Assembly (NCBI GenBank): GCA_003415625.1
Contig: PYIU01000007.1
Span: 3,720,001 to 3,784,000, forward strand
Direction of reading: 5' to 3'
DNA: 64,000 nucleotides
Source: Aquanectria penicillioides
Lineage: Eukaryota > Ascomycota > Sordariomycetes > Hypocreales > Nectriaceae
In this document: in pieces, positions 21,901 to 33,689 of the stretch
Position numbering within the stretch: position 1 is the first letter of the stretch
How the letters are laid out: every line of letters starts with the position of its first letter
The notes under the pieces: generated by a model
What the model saw: the letters and a program-made list of their open reading frames with translations, nothing else
Told to the model about the DNA's origin: nothing
Database searches by the model: none
Position numbers and translations under genes: made by a program

Positions 21901-22722
21901 TCCAGTTTCTCTGCTCCGCAGCGGACGCGACGGAATCTTCTGCAGCATAAAACGGCAGAATCGCATACTCTGGAGTGGTCCATGCAGGATATGACTGATT
22001 TCGCTGTGCGATCGTGTACGCCATATGGAGAGGGCGGGCGCTGATGAGCTGGTCCTCCAACGGAACAAAGACTGATCTCGCTGTAACTAGTGTAGACTTC
22101 TTGTGTGCCATGGTTACCACGCCAAGCAAAGATCCCTGCAGCGGCGTTAGGACCCAGAGGACAAGCACGATGGCAGTTCCGGAAAAGAAGACTGGCCAAT
22201 GTCTGTGGTTTGGTTAGTGTCGTGTCGCTAAAGTAGAGCATTGAGTAAATATTACCTCCGTTTTGCGGCTTTGAAGGGTACCACAGCAAGAAACTCGGAT
22301 GGATAGTCTAGAAGGAGAGAGTCTTCAGCTCTCGCGCCTTCTGGCTTGGATAGTTCGATCCAAGGCTGCATTCGCTTGACATCCAAGTCTATCCAATGCC
22401 AAAGCAAACTGAAAAAAGTGGCGACGATGGTCGGAAGGTAGAGGTAGGCGAATGATACGTGGGCCGGTATATCGTCGGCGGTTGGGTAGGATGCCAGACC
22501 ATTGTCGCGTTCGCTACGCTGTGCAATAACCTCGATGATGGCGATTAGAACCAGAGATAGCACCATAGCGCCTATAAGTACGGGTATCTTGAGCGACAGC
22601 GGCTTCCAGCTCCCAGATCGTCGCGGTCTGGGCTCTGGCTCGGGAACTTCATGGTCAACAGCGTGTCCTGGCGGCTTGATGGCCCGGCCTCGCGCGGAAA
22701 GCAGCGACAGCTCTTCCATCAT
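18933..22722 (-). CDS. large DUF3433-type multi-pass membrane protein
   Basis: Three exons (22256-22722, 20695-22202, 18933-20635) sum to 3678 nt, or 1225 aa, in frame. The second intron has a TACTAAC branch site. The protein has two similar halves. Each has hydrophobic helices around an N-glycosylation-rich loop of 300-400 residues that should face outside. Visible membrane segments lie near residues 44-67, 90-110, 157-185, 505-535, 630-655, 673-700, 735-757 and 1090-1115. This two-copy layout is what I associate with the fungal DUF3433 family, whose function is unknown. The C-terminus is Ser/Ala-rich and cytosolic. Two ATGs lie back to back at the start, and an overlapping out-of-frame upstream ATG at 22729 could reduce translation. 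Confidence 0.85.
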
Positions 22723-24407
22723 GTCTCATGCCACAAAGGCTTGTCCGACTTGACGTGCGAGGCGCCGAGAATGTCACCAGTTGATGCAGAGAAAGGCATT
22801 GCGACTGTTATCAACAACTTCAGATCCTAAATTCCTCCACCCAGCTCCGTGGCTGTTAGGCCGGGTCTACAGGGCTATGGCCTACCAGGGATCGTCTCAG
22901 CCCAGTGGGTCGATCTGTGCATCGTGTATACCACATTGGGCGTGCCAAGCCTAATTACAATGGGATGAATCATTTCTTCCCACCTCGGCTGTTGACTCTG
23001 GGGCTTTTTGAGCGGCGGAAATGGTCTCACGCAGTTCTATGCCCGGACAAGCTTGCGACCCGATGTGTAGTGCAGCACATAGCATAGGCTTTCGGGCTTC
23101 CAATCTCTTCAAGGGCGGCGATGCAGATCAAGCTGGTGGTCCCAGCAAAGCTGACAGGATTGCAGCACAGCCCCTGTTGTTCAGCCAGAGTTGCCCCAAA
23201 GTTGGCCCTGGCCGCATTTTCTAAGCCCCATGTCGGATTGCATTCGGTGAATAAGTTCCTTGCCTTACTGGTGCCTTTATTTCTTGCACTCTCAAGTATG
23301 CCTCCACTGTGGCTGATTACGAATTTATGTAGATTGATGCCGACCTCTCGCCTTCAGCTATCTCTGTTTCAGCGCAAGGCCCTGGCAGTTATAATCTCAA
23401 CACTTCACAGGCCATTCGGTATGCCACTATAATTGAGTATTGTAATCACAAAACGGAGTTCCTTTAATCGGTTTCTTTTGTTGCTCATATTGTGGGTGGA
23501 TGATGTGCTCCTATGCACCGATAGAACATAGCTAGATGAAAGCACTTCCTCAGTCTCAACCAAGTGCACTTTACATCACCCATTTCGTCATTTTAAGCTC
23601 GTATATGTAGACTGCACATCTGATCGCCCATTGTTAACCTCTCACGGTATCGTGGGGCATGAGCTTCCCGTAAAAGCGATTATCTGATGAAGGGATCAAG
23701 TCCCATATGTATCATGTCATATCGTGTCCCATAACACATAAATGAGCCCAAGTGGACGCACGTGTTCTTCTAGACGATCGGATCATCGTATACGCGGACA
23801 CACGCTGCCGCGCTGCCGCGGTGCTTGGATAAACAACCTTACCTATCCAAGTTTGGCCTGTTTTGCATACGCATGATGCGACCAGGGTTCGTTCCACTCA
23901 CAGGGCCTCCGTTACTGTTGGATGACAACCTCTCTGACCCTATTAGGAAAGGAGGAAATTAGCTGCTGTACTCTAGTGATCTTTCCAACGTCAAAATCAC
24001 ATGGGAATAAATTATTGTTGCGGATCTGAGAATTTTGGTTGATGGGCAGTTCGAAGGATTCGAGAACACGTCAGGTGTGAGGCTGAGAATCTGCCTTGCC
24101 ACAACTGATTAGCTGATGTCGAATCAGGCGCAGAGTTGGCGCAGAGTTGGCGCAGCCGATCACTGTCTGCCTAGCCATAGGAACAAAAAACACTGGCAGC
24201 TTAGGATGGCGAGATTGATATTGTCCTTTCAACATTCACCTTCTTGAGCGTGCAACCTCCAACCTCTCCGTTCTCGAGAGGTGACTTCTGGTTATTGCTT
24301 CCTCTCTTGACGCAAACCCACGTTTGAGAGTTTCAGACTCGCCGATACCCTAACGCCAAGCTACAACGCCACACGCGACCTAATCGCGCGCTACGTCATC
24401 CTTGATC
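22723..24407. other. intergenic, no supportable gene
   Basis: 1.7 kb between two divergent genes. The only structure I see is an imperfect GC-rich duplication (GCTGCCGCGCTGCCGCGG, about 23807-23824) and a short tandem of GGCGCAGAGTT at about 24133-24158. Open frames here lack domains and splice logic. Confidence 0.5.
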
Positions 24408-24689
24408 ATGTGCTTCGGCAGCAAGAAGAAGAATGAGTTTGATGTCAACGACTACCGGATAAACCGCATCCCGGCGGAAGCCTCAAGCTTCAAGAGGCGA
24501 AGGGTCAAGAAGAAGAAGAAGAAGAGAAGAGACAAGTCAGAGCTTGGAAACGCAGGCGCCGAGGCGGGAGGCTGGTTTGGTGACATGATCGGTAACATTG
24601 GAGCTAGCTCAGGCGGACATCACGGCGGCCACGGTGATGGTGGCGGCGGCGGGGGTGGAGATGGAGGAGGAGGAGGAGGAGGCAGCTGA
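24408..24689 (+). CDS. small MCFG-type basic, Gly/His-rich protein
   Basis: A 93-aa single-exon gene starting MCFGSKKKNEF. The Cys at position 2 followed by a basic patch is a plausible S-acylation/membrane-tether signal (inference). A Lys/Arg-rich block (about residues 28-41) suggests nucleic-acid or phospholipid contact. The last 30 residues are Gly-rich with His pairs (GGHHGGHGDGG). I recall short fungal proteins that begin with MCFG/MCFGSK but know no function for them. A TTG codon in frame two codons upstream is not the start; ATG at 24408 is. An AATAAA at 24816 sits 127 bases after the stop, as expected for a real transcript. Confidence 0.6.
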   Translation: MCFGSKKKNEFDVNDYRINRIPAEASSFKRRRVKKKKKKRRDKSELGNAGAEAGGWFGDMIGNIGASSGGHHGGHGDGGGGGGGDGGGGGGGS

Positions 24690-24815
24690 AGGATGTATTT
24701 CAGCCCCAAGGCTTATTGAGTGATGGCGTTTCTTTGTCCTTTATCACGGCCCCCATCGTCATCGTCTTGTGTTTTATCGTCACCAAGCTGCGAAGCATGT
24801 TGATCAAATGTATCG

Positions 24816-24821
24816 AATAAA
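24816..24821 (+). terminator. AATAAA poly(A) signal of the small MCFG-type gene
   Basis: AATAAA lies 127 bases past the stop codon at 24689 in an AT-rich stretch. It is a motif match only. Confidence 0.4.
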
Positions 24822-25134
24822 AATATATTGAGACACGCGGCCTTCTTTTCCTCATGTGTGGGATAAGAATACATTATAAAGTGAATTAGCTAAGAAGGGC
24901 AAACACCAGACCCGTTTCATGGTGTCTGCGCTCTTCATGTGGATATCATGACCAAAATACGGATCGTGCAGTCAAGAGTACATTATACATTCAAAAATTC
25001 AATTCCCCTTTCCCGACCTTGCCATAACAAGCAAAACATAGAGCAAGATTGAAGACGTGGGCATGAAGAACAGCAAAAAAAAAAAAAAAGAAAAAAAAAC
25101 TCCCGCAAGAAATAGACAATGCTTCTTGGTGACC

Positions 25135-27141
25135 TCAGCAAATGACGCAGTTGCCGGCCTCGAGCTGGCCTTCCGAGTCGACAGACAGCCGACGATCTTT
25201 GACGAACTTTGGCCAGGTGTTGGTGAGGACGAGATATTTGATGCTGGCCTCGGCGTCGTCGAATACGGTCTCGTCGAAGCCCTCGGGGATGTCGCCCCAG
25301 TAGAGCACCCGGTCACTGATGTGCTCTGTGTCGGACTTCATGATGTCGGATCGCTGGTCGTACCCCATGCCCATCTCGGATTCGCTGGACGAGGCGGCGT
25401 CGCCCTTGGGGCCGTCGAACATGTCAAAGGGCGTGGCAGGGTCGACTTCGCGCTTCTCGCCGAACAGGATGCGCGCGGGGTTCTCGAAGACGGCCTCGAG
25501 CTTCTTGCGATCCTGGGAGGAGAGGTTGACCTGGAACTCGGCGTCGCAGGAGCTGATGAAGTTGGTGTAGATGCGGAGGGCGCTGTTGAATCGTTCTTGG
25601 ACGAGCTCTTGGACGGTGCTGTCCCTGGCCTTCTCGGGATCGTGGACATCGGCAGGGAGCGTCGCCTTCCACTCGGCGACGGAGCGCAGGAAGGCAATGT
25701 TCTCTCCGGAAAAGTCTCGAAGTGCGGAAAACTTCTGCAGCGGCTCCGGGTTGCGCTCAAGGACGTACTCGAGTGCGCCCATGGTCAGGATGCTCTCGCT
25801 GGAGCTCGTCTTGATGGAGCCGTCCTTGGTCCAGGCTGTGAGAGCCGAGCCGGCCATGGTGGTAGAGCCAGTGACGACGGACCGCACGCTTTTGCCGATG
25901 CCCTTGTTGTTCAACTCCCATTGCGCAATGGAGTCGAGCGTTTCCTGTAGAAGGTTCTGATGCCTCATCACTTCCCAGCACGGAAAGAAGACGGTGAAGA
26001 TCTCGAGCATCATGATAGAGACGGCAATCCTAGGGCTGCAGTCAGCGGGCGCCGTCGTCGCGCGAACAGGGTAGGGGGGGGGGCGCTTCTGCTGGATGTG
26101 GAGGAGGCTTACCACTGTGGAGGAATCCAGTAGATGTTAACGGGGCTCATGGCCGGGACGTACAGGGCAACCAACCACATGGGAGTGGCGTGAAGGCTGC
26201 ACGCGGGTCGGTCAATGAATTGAATGTGTTGGGGCGAAATATGGGAGTACTCACTTGGCGAGACAGCATGCGATTGTCTGGAATCTCCATCCCTGGGTGT
26301 CGTGGATGCCCCGGGCCTTCCAGAGAATGACGGGAGCGACAATCCAGGCCCAGAAGAACTGCCAGAAGACGGAGGGCCACCTGTGTGGTTTCGGGCAATT
26401 AGCATTGTTCTCCAGTGTGTTGTCTATCCATTTGAGTTGTCAAGGAGTGAGGAGTCAGTTTGACTTACCACTCCCAGCCACGGCCTTGCGCCCTCTTCTG
26501 CTGCTCGTCCGTACCGGTGACCTCGGTTCCCGGGATGCCAAAGGAGCTGTGGAATTTTCGAGAGACAAGGTACATGAAGATTGTCAGAAAGAACTTGGGG
26601 AAGAGAGAGCTCGAGTCAGCACAACATGTCACACGATCGATCGGGGGAAACTATCTGAGACGCCTTGTGGCGTTTACCATACCTGAAGTGCCATGCCAGC
26701 GCCGACCAGGAAGAAGATCTTGCGGTTGTAGTCGAGGTCTCGGAAGCGTCCCATGAGCGTCCTGCTCCGGGCTCTTTTTGGTTTTGGCGGGACATTGCCC
26801 TCGGCGAAGAACTTCTTCTGCGTCTTGGCTACATATAGGAAGCGACTATTGGAGGCGTGGAATAGAGCTATGCCAAAGGGCAACCACACGCTCATTATCC
26901 AATACTCTACCACCGGCGGGGCTAACGGCCCGTAGCAATACCCTGTTTGCACTGCTCCCCAGTATAGGTGGAGGCAGAGGATGGCCGTGAAGGACAGCGG
27001 CAGGCCTCGGATCCTCAGCATGGGGATATCGCGGCGGCGATAGAGGAGCGCCATTCCGAAACACAGGAGGAAGGTCCACGAGACGGCAAAGACAATCCAG
27101 AAGACGCCCAGGCCGTCGAGGCGGGCCTGGGAACTAGCCAT
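25135..27141 (-). CDS. seven-transmembrane RGS-domain protein with C-terminal CaaX box
   Basis: Five exons: 26683-27141, 26469-26593, 26255-26380, 26113-26196 and 25135-26029. They sum to 1689 nt, or 562 aa, in frame. The first half (to about residue 285) contains about seven hydrophobic helices, such as [39 protein letters not shown] and [13 protein letters not shown]. The second half (about 345-490) reads as an RGS domain ([45 protein letters not shown]). RGS domains speed GTP hydrolysis on G-alpha subunits and so switch off receptor signalling. The 7TM-RGS layout resembles fungal GprK-type and plant RGS1 proteins. It ends in CVIC, a CaaX prenylation motif, which is unusual on a protein already inserted in the membrane. 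I used the ATG at 27141; an in-frame ATG at 27186 would add 15 residues. Confidence 0.87.
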
Positions 27142-27449
27142 CTGGACCGAGCCAGAGAATGCTATCGTTGACACGGACGAATGCAACCGCTCACACCTAA
27201 TTGGCGACTAACAACAACGGGGGGTGGGAGGAACTGGAGGGGAGGCGAGAGCGTTGTGTGTGTGTGTGTGGGGGGGGGGGGTAAGTTGTAAGGAACGTGA
27301 TGAAAGGAATGTGGTTTGGACTTTTGTCATAGAGAGGGAGGAAGAAGTCCTGAGTTATGTATCACCGTCAACACAACACGACACGGACAACAAAAAGCCA
27401 CAAGCACGAATGACGCCCGCTGTAGAATTGCCGAGCCGACCCCCTCATG

Positions 27450-27480
<31 letters not shown>

Positions 27481-30430
27481 AGGGGACTAGGAGCCGTGGG
27501 AACCATGGAGGTCAGCGCTGGGCCATCCCATCATTGGGCGCTCCTCAGCTACCGATCTTGTCGATCTCATCTCGTTTTGCAGGAGGGCTGTCTTAGGCCC
27601 TGTCATTCTGAAATGTCAACCCACCAGTCCGGGAGTTGTTGGCCCGCTGGATAAAACGTCAAAGGGGCCCTTCCCCCTCTTGCCCCTTGGCGTCCCCAGC
27701 CCACTTGGTGGATGGTGTCTTCCATGGGAGAGAGAGCGAGAGAGAGAGAGATGGAGAGATTTAGAGAGAGTTGGCGGGTCGTTCATTGCAACTGACTGGT
27801 CCTCTAGGGGTTTATCCGTCGTAGCCAGGCTGAGTAGGCGCAGGTGGCAACATAATCCAGTGGCTCCCGCTCCATGCTTTGGTTCTCGTCTGCAAGGGCG
27901 CAACATTTGTGGCTGAGACATGCCCAAGGGATCAATAACCCACGGCCAACCATGTCAGCCGCTCATCTGTGATCGACATGGACTCCCCCCATGAATCCTT
28001 CAATAGGCCCTGTCTGGCATGCTGAAATAGACCAGGGAACAAGGTAAATGGCAAGCCACCCCATGCTTCCCAGCGAGCTGTGTCTTTCCCTATCTTTTCT
28101 TTTTTTCTCTGATTTATTTCGTTTCGTGCATGGCTTTCTTTTTTTTTTATGCCCACTTTCGCCCACTTCCACGCTGGATCTCCTTGGCATATTCCTCTCT
28201 CGTCTACTGATGTGCAAGGCGGCCCTCCAAGTTGGGTTTGCTCTTCAGCTCTGCCCAGGGCGGATTCGTAGCTAGCCAAGTCAATTAAGAATGACGCCTA
28301 GCTTCTGCACGCCACCACTGCCGAAATTCTCCTTGTTGTATCATGTACTGTAGTCTGTAGCCTTGATGGTGGAGCGACCCCAAAATGGCGTTCTCTCAAG
28401 CATGGGAAAGTCGCCGAGACAGACGCTACAAGGACAGTGCACTATGCAATCCTCTGTGCTAGGCTTTGAAGCGGGCTTGCGATCGACGTCCGTCCACACA
28501 AGGAGAGAACACCTACACACTGTGACAGCCCTGTGACCTCTAACCAAGCAGCCTGGTGATGTCGCCAGCGCCTGGTTGTGCACATTTTGCTGGAAAAGTT
28601 GGCCTGATATGCCCACCAACAACAGCCACGATTTGACGTCGGCCAATCGTCATTGTACCGCACCACCCAACTTCGTTCTCATTTTGTCCTCCCCGATATG
28701 CAGAGTGATCCGGAGGCGTTCTGTCGGTTCTCAACAATGACGGGGATGCGTGCCTTCTCCCGTCGTGGTGCCGAGAGCCATGGCCGGGGTTTGCGGAAAG
28801 CTCCGTGAGCTGCTCAAGCTCGTGATGTGATAGTGCCGGCAATGATGATGATGATGATGATGATGATGGGACAGGCAACGGAGCAAGCGCTCAAAGTGCA
28901 AGCCGTCTTGCTGTTTCTTCCTCAAGCGAGGACACTTTAGGACTAAGACCGGGGCACAAACGGGGAGTGGATCTTGTGGCTTCGCTCCCGCGCATCGTTT
29001 CCACCAGCATCAACATCCGCCGATGCAACGCAAAGGCGATCTGCAAGCTCCAACCCACAGGTCATCTGCATGTGTTATTACCTACTCTTCTCCTGCATGA
29101 TGCCCTCAGTTGTGATATGTGATACATCTCGAAGCCTGAAAATGCTTCATCCATTGAACCTCTCCAAGAAGCTGGTTTTTGTGACAACGCGCCAACCCCT
29201 TTGCAAAGCCACCATCACACCTCCGGCTCCACACCTAAAATGTTTGCTGGGTTTGATCCTTGCTCAAAACCCGGAGCTAGCAGCTTGTTCGCTTAACAGG
29301 GGCTCAGCCGCAACCAACAGATAGCCGAGCCTTTGGCTGATCCCTCACGCCGTCAAGTCCATCAATCACATCGCCTACGGTCTCCCCCATTTTGCTTGCT
29401 AGCCAGTGAAAACTCTGAAGCCCCGCCGATCGATTCAAAGTTGATCTCAATCTCGTCGTCCCCGGCATTCAATAGTTTGACAAACCCGGCAATGCTTGGT
29501 GCGGGAACTAGCTGAACGCATGGGCGAGGTTCCGGTAGGCTGGCACAGATCGACTGATGGCAAAAGATAAAATGCCTTTCTCAAGAATTACGAGCTCCTA
29601 ATAGATCGCTGACGCGTCTGGTGGTGCAGTAGGTTTACATATACGTGATCTCCACATGGTGATACCGGAGCCTCGGCTTTGGCAAATTTCAGAAACAGGG
29701 CCAGGCATTCAGGATGAAGCTGTCTGCAGGTTTCCCGACGAGCTGTCGAAAACTCCATCCGCCCAGATTTCCCAGTTTTCAAACCACTTTATCTGGAACC
29801 TGCATCTTCTGCGCAACAGGTCAAAGACATCGTACCCACAGCCCTTCGAGGCCCGCTTTGTGTTTCCTCCGCCCAGGCCCCTCATTCTCCTCCTCCTCCC
29901 CTCACTAGGCCTTTCTCAGGGGCTCTTTGACCAGTAACTTGACAACTAGAGATGCGGGGATTAGGAGATTGCATGGTGGGGCCGATCGTCAAATGCCGTG
30001 GACCCAAGAACGCGTCCTGGTACCAAGGGTCCCGAAGAACCACGACTAGTTCTCGATCAGGAAATGCCATTCTCAACCGGCCAGCACGGCTAAGCAACGG
30101 AAGACTTTTCAAAGCTTAATGCCTCTCTAGTGTCTGACAGTTCCAGGAACACCCGAGGACGCTCCAATCATGGCGTCGCGGCTGCAAGGGTTGTTTCGGG
30201 CCGAAGGAGGCGACAACCTGGGGTTGGGAACTTGGCACATTCAGCGTTGCCGGCGAAATGACACAGGCCAGGGAACAAACGGCTTGTCTTATTCCGCTTC
30301 ATTGCAATTACATTGGGGGGGGTCTTAAACCGCCTTCAACAATCAATGGCGTCGCAGCCCAAAACATATAGCTGTCAAAGGGGGGGGAGGGCAAAAAGCT
30401 CGACGCGCAATTGGGCTTTTTCCCGCCCGT
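27142..30430. other. 3.3-kb intergenic region with simple repeats; no supportable gene
   Basis: The region contains a (GT)n/G run near 27256-27282, a 29-base A run at 27450-27478, a GA-rich tract at about 27727-27772 and a (GAT)9-type trinucleotide tract at about 28843-28868. Open frames (for example 27932-28279 minus, 28540-28878 minus, 29656-29937 plus) are explained by these repeats or are short and without domains. The region from 29300 to 30430 is mixed-composition DNA with no visible feature. Confidence 0.5.
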
Positions 30431-32601
30431 TTACTGAAACATGCTGGACAGCTTCTTAACTGGCCAGGCACGTGCATCTCGAAACTTTTCCACCACTCCT
30501 CTCAATGCCTTTCGTTCGTAATGGTCCGTGAAGAAGTCTCCGTAGAGCTCCATCCCGAATGCCGCATGTACCAGCGCTGGCGGGCAGGCTGGATGACACA
30601 GGCTGATTCCGCAGAGATCGAGGATCATCTGTCTGACTTCGTTCTCAATCTCTCTCCACCTGGCACGTGTTGTCGATTGACCACTTTTAACATGTTAGTC
30701 ACACACTCTATTCTCCATTCTTGGCGTTTCATTAGATTTCCGGGTCTCCTTACCCTAAGAATGGGTTCTCTGCCATGAGAACCATCTTGGCGATTATCGA
30801 CAACTGAACGCTTGTCACCTCCAGGGCAGACGAGTACCAGATGATGGGGAATATTTCCCCGTTCGACCTGTCTGCTTGACGTGTGAAAAAAGGTTGAAAG
30901 TCCCGCAGCGCATCCTCTTCAAGTTGTTCGCCCTGTTTCTGGAGACGCCCTTTTCTTGAATCAGTATCGTGTCCCCCAGCCTTTTGAGATGAGTCTGTGT
31001 TGTACTTACGCCACTCTTGCTCCGACCCGTCAGACAGGCGCCACTTGGCGACTTGCGCGGTATGCAACACTATCTTATTGGCCTTGGAGGCCCCGAGTCC
31101 GTACTCTGGGTCCAAGATCATCTGCGGTGGTTGTCTTCGAGTGAAGGAATGGAAAATTTCCTGCCTCACTGCCATCCAGTACGCTGCTTGGATTAGTGAC
31201 CTGCGTCCGAAGAGTGTCTGTGAAGGGGCGCTTCTCAAGACCGCGTCGATGATGGCGAGGAAGTTGACCTTGTGTTTTGAGCGAGGAACATCCGATGTCC
31301 CCTCTGAGCCCTCGTTTCGTTCCTCCGACTCCTCATCTTCGTCATCGATTTCCTCCAGTTGTCTTAAAATTACAGCCGTAGCAATGATGCTTTCAAGGCG
31401 CTCGCCGTCTTGGATATTATGAAAATCCCGGAGAGCCGGGATGCACTTCAGGGTGTACTCGACAGCGTCATGCGGTGTCAGATTCGGAAGCAGTTGTCCT
31501 TGGTAAAGAATACCCTTTGGTGTCTTATACTTGTCTAAGCGAGTGAGGTGGCGCGCTGCCAGAGCAAATATGGAGTATAGCAAGGGCGGGTGCTGTCTAG
31601 CTCGGATGGGTACGACCAGTTGAAAATGTCTCTTCTCGTCGCATAGATCAAACTGATGTCATGTCAGGGACGTTCAAAAAATGAGCATACCAAGAGGCTC
31701 CATACCCAGTGAGACAGCTCTTCGACAAAGTACCGTAGGAGACAGGCCTCTTGTGGGTCTTTCAAGGGAAAGCCAGATGAATCCGCGGTACGGTATAGCG
31801 GAGCATGGGTGATTGGTGACATGGGAGACTTTTCCAAGGGTTCGTGCTGCCGACTAAATGTCTGTGTAGGGAAGTCTGGGTTTCGCGCCGAGAGGTCAGA
31901 CTGCGTAGTTGAGCTGGGCGAGTCTTCACTGGCAGCCTGCCACCGCGTACTGCGGTAACCGTGAGGACTTGAAGCTGGCTCTGGCGGGTTTATTGAACGG
32001 GTTGGAGGAGCTGCGTCAAAGACTTGCGTCGGACGTAGAGGTGGTGCCTCGCCATAGGCTGGCTCTGTACGCAGCACATTGGATGAGCCGGGACTGTGCG
32101 CCAGAGTTGCACCAGAGGGTTGTTGAAGCTCCGGATGTGCAACATGAGAATCGACGCGGACTATAAGGAGTGAGTTGATGGGTAGCAAGTAAACCAAAGA
32201 TGACATAAAGGTGAAGACATACACTCCTTGATCTCGGTGCTCACCCATCTCTGGTCGTTGTTGAAAGGGGCGGTTGATGCATTTCGAAAGACGGTCTTCT
32301 TAGCAGGACGAGTGCAAGTCAAGTTCCTTGTCTGACATCGACGGCATTTTGGTTTTGCCTCATCGCCTACAGAGCCATCAGCAGCGTTCACAAGCGGCGA
32401 GTAGTTCATGTATCCGCTCCGCCTAGGTAGCATCCTTGTCTGCACGACTCCTAAATGGGCCTGACCTGGGGCCTGACTGAAACTTACATTTCACATGCTT
32501 CTCTGTTGCACAAAAGTCAGCCCATGTTCGCAGAAGCGGAGTCTCTGTGCAACTGTTACTGCACCTTTACACTGGAGACATGGTCTCTTTGCCAGTGGCA
32601 T
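30431..32601 (-). CDS. Zn2Cys6 fungal-type transcription factor with C-terminal fungal TF domain
   Basis: Seven exons: 32565-32601, 32488-32502, 32223-32366, 31706-32160, 31010-31652, 30754-30949 and 30431-30683. They sum to 1743 nt, or 580 aa, in frame. After splicing, a perfect C-X2-C-X6-C-X6-C-X2-C-X6-C zinc cluster appears (starts CLQCKEKHVKC, ends CRRCQTRNLTC). It is spread over three exons, the middle one only 15 nt. The middle region is Pro/Ser-rich. The fungal transcription factor domain begins HWFDLCD, includes HPPLLYSIFALAARHL, and closes with the typical LCGISL/CPPALVHA/FTDHYER blocks. It should bind CGG-type DNA sites and regulate unknown targets. I chose the ATG at 32601 (A at -3) over in-frame ATGs at 32661 and 32691, which would add 20-30 residues. 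No adjacent metabolic cluster hints at its targets. Confidence 0.92.
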
Positions 32602-33015
32602 TTTGCCCTTCACCAAGCCTATGGGAAGTGAGGGACGCGGGTCGTCGTCGAATCTCTCCATCAACCCCGCCACACACCCCAGGATCTTCATTCGCTAGGG
32701 TGTCACGTGATTAAAGCACTCGCCATTCTCCCCGAGACCCTGGTGAAGGCGTTGGCTACCCTACAGAGAGTGTTTTCCCGCTTAAGATCGGTTATTGAAG
32801 GGCTGTTGATGATTGCTTCGCTTTATTTCGGTGTTTATCATCGAAAAAAACATGAATTTGGTGTTTTCCCCAAGGTTCTTTAATACTCGATGACCAAATT
32901 GATCGCAATCAGCCACAATCAGCGTGAATCCTCTAAATCTCACCCGCCACTAGAAATCGCCCCTTAGTCAGCCGCTTCTCATCCCTAGCCACCTCTCAAA
33001 TCGTTCAAAACAACA
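32602..33015. other. divergent spacer between transcription factor and YdeI-like gene
   Basis: About 400 bases of AT-leaning DNA that should contain both promoters. I see no clear TATA box or RNA gene. Confidence 0.4.
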
Positions 33016-33689
33016 ATGTTCTTCATGTCAACGCTATCCGAAATGGCGAGACAAACAAGGTCTGCACTGAAACGGGGGACTCAACCCGCCCCTAAACCAT
33101 CTCCAGAACCTTCCAAGACTCAAAATCACCAGAAAGCCAGCTCTTTGGCGACGCAAACGCGTGGGAAACCTGGCTAGGAGCCAACCACAAGTCACACTCT
33201 GGACTCTGGATCAGAATCGCCAAAAAGAACACTGGTGTGACATCTGTCACATATGATGAAGCTCTGAATGCCTCTCTCTGCTACGGATGGATAGATGGAC
33301 AGAAGAAGACCTTCGACGAGAAGTACTTTATTCAACGATTCACGCCTAGACGGAAGCGAAGCATCTGGTCGAAGCGTAATGTCGGCAAGGTCGCGGTTTT
33401 GATCGAGGCCGGTCGCATGCAACCAGCGGGCCAGGCAGAGATCGATGCAGCCAAGGCCGACGGGAGATGGGAAAAGGCGTACTCGTCGTCCAGCAATGCC
33501 GAGGTTCCAGCCGATTTCCAGGCGGCGCTGGACCGCAATAAATCGGCCTCTGAGTTTTTCAAAATCATCACCAGGTCTCAGCGATATTCTTTTCTTTTTC
33601 GTCTTGAAACAGCCAAACGACCAGATACTCGGAAGAAGCGCATTGAACAATTTGTCGAGCTTCTTGCCGATGAGAAGTGTCTCAAGTGA
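33016..33689 (+). CDS. YdeI/OmdA-like protein, out of frame by one base at an A run
   Basis: From about 33120 to the stop at 33689 one frame encodes a nearly full YdeI-family protein: WETWL, GLWIRIAKKNTG, YDEALNASLCYGWIDGQ, FTPRRKRSIWSKRN, GRMQPAGQAEIDAAKADGRWE and a C-terminal TRKKRIEQFVELLA. This frame has no ATG before these motifs and is closed by a TAA at 33093. The ATG at 33016 (with others just downstream) opens the neighbouring frame, whose Pro/Lys-rich start looks like that of fungal YdeI proteins. Adding one A to the four-A run at 33122-33125 joins the two smoothly. Bacterial homologues are linked to peptide/bacteriocin resistance; the role in fungi is unclear. Either an assembly error or a recent frameshift. 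Confidence 0.7.

Noticed and set aside
14040..23000. Secondary-metabolite cluster around the esterase, SDR and HET genes
   Set aside because: No polyketide synthase, NRPS, terpene synthase or P450 in the window; the neighbours are unrelated families on different strands.
25057..25950. 297-aa plus-strand open frame
   Set aside because: Antisense shadow of the RGS exon.
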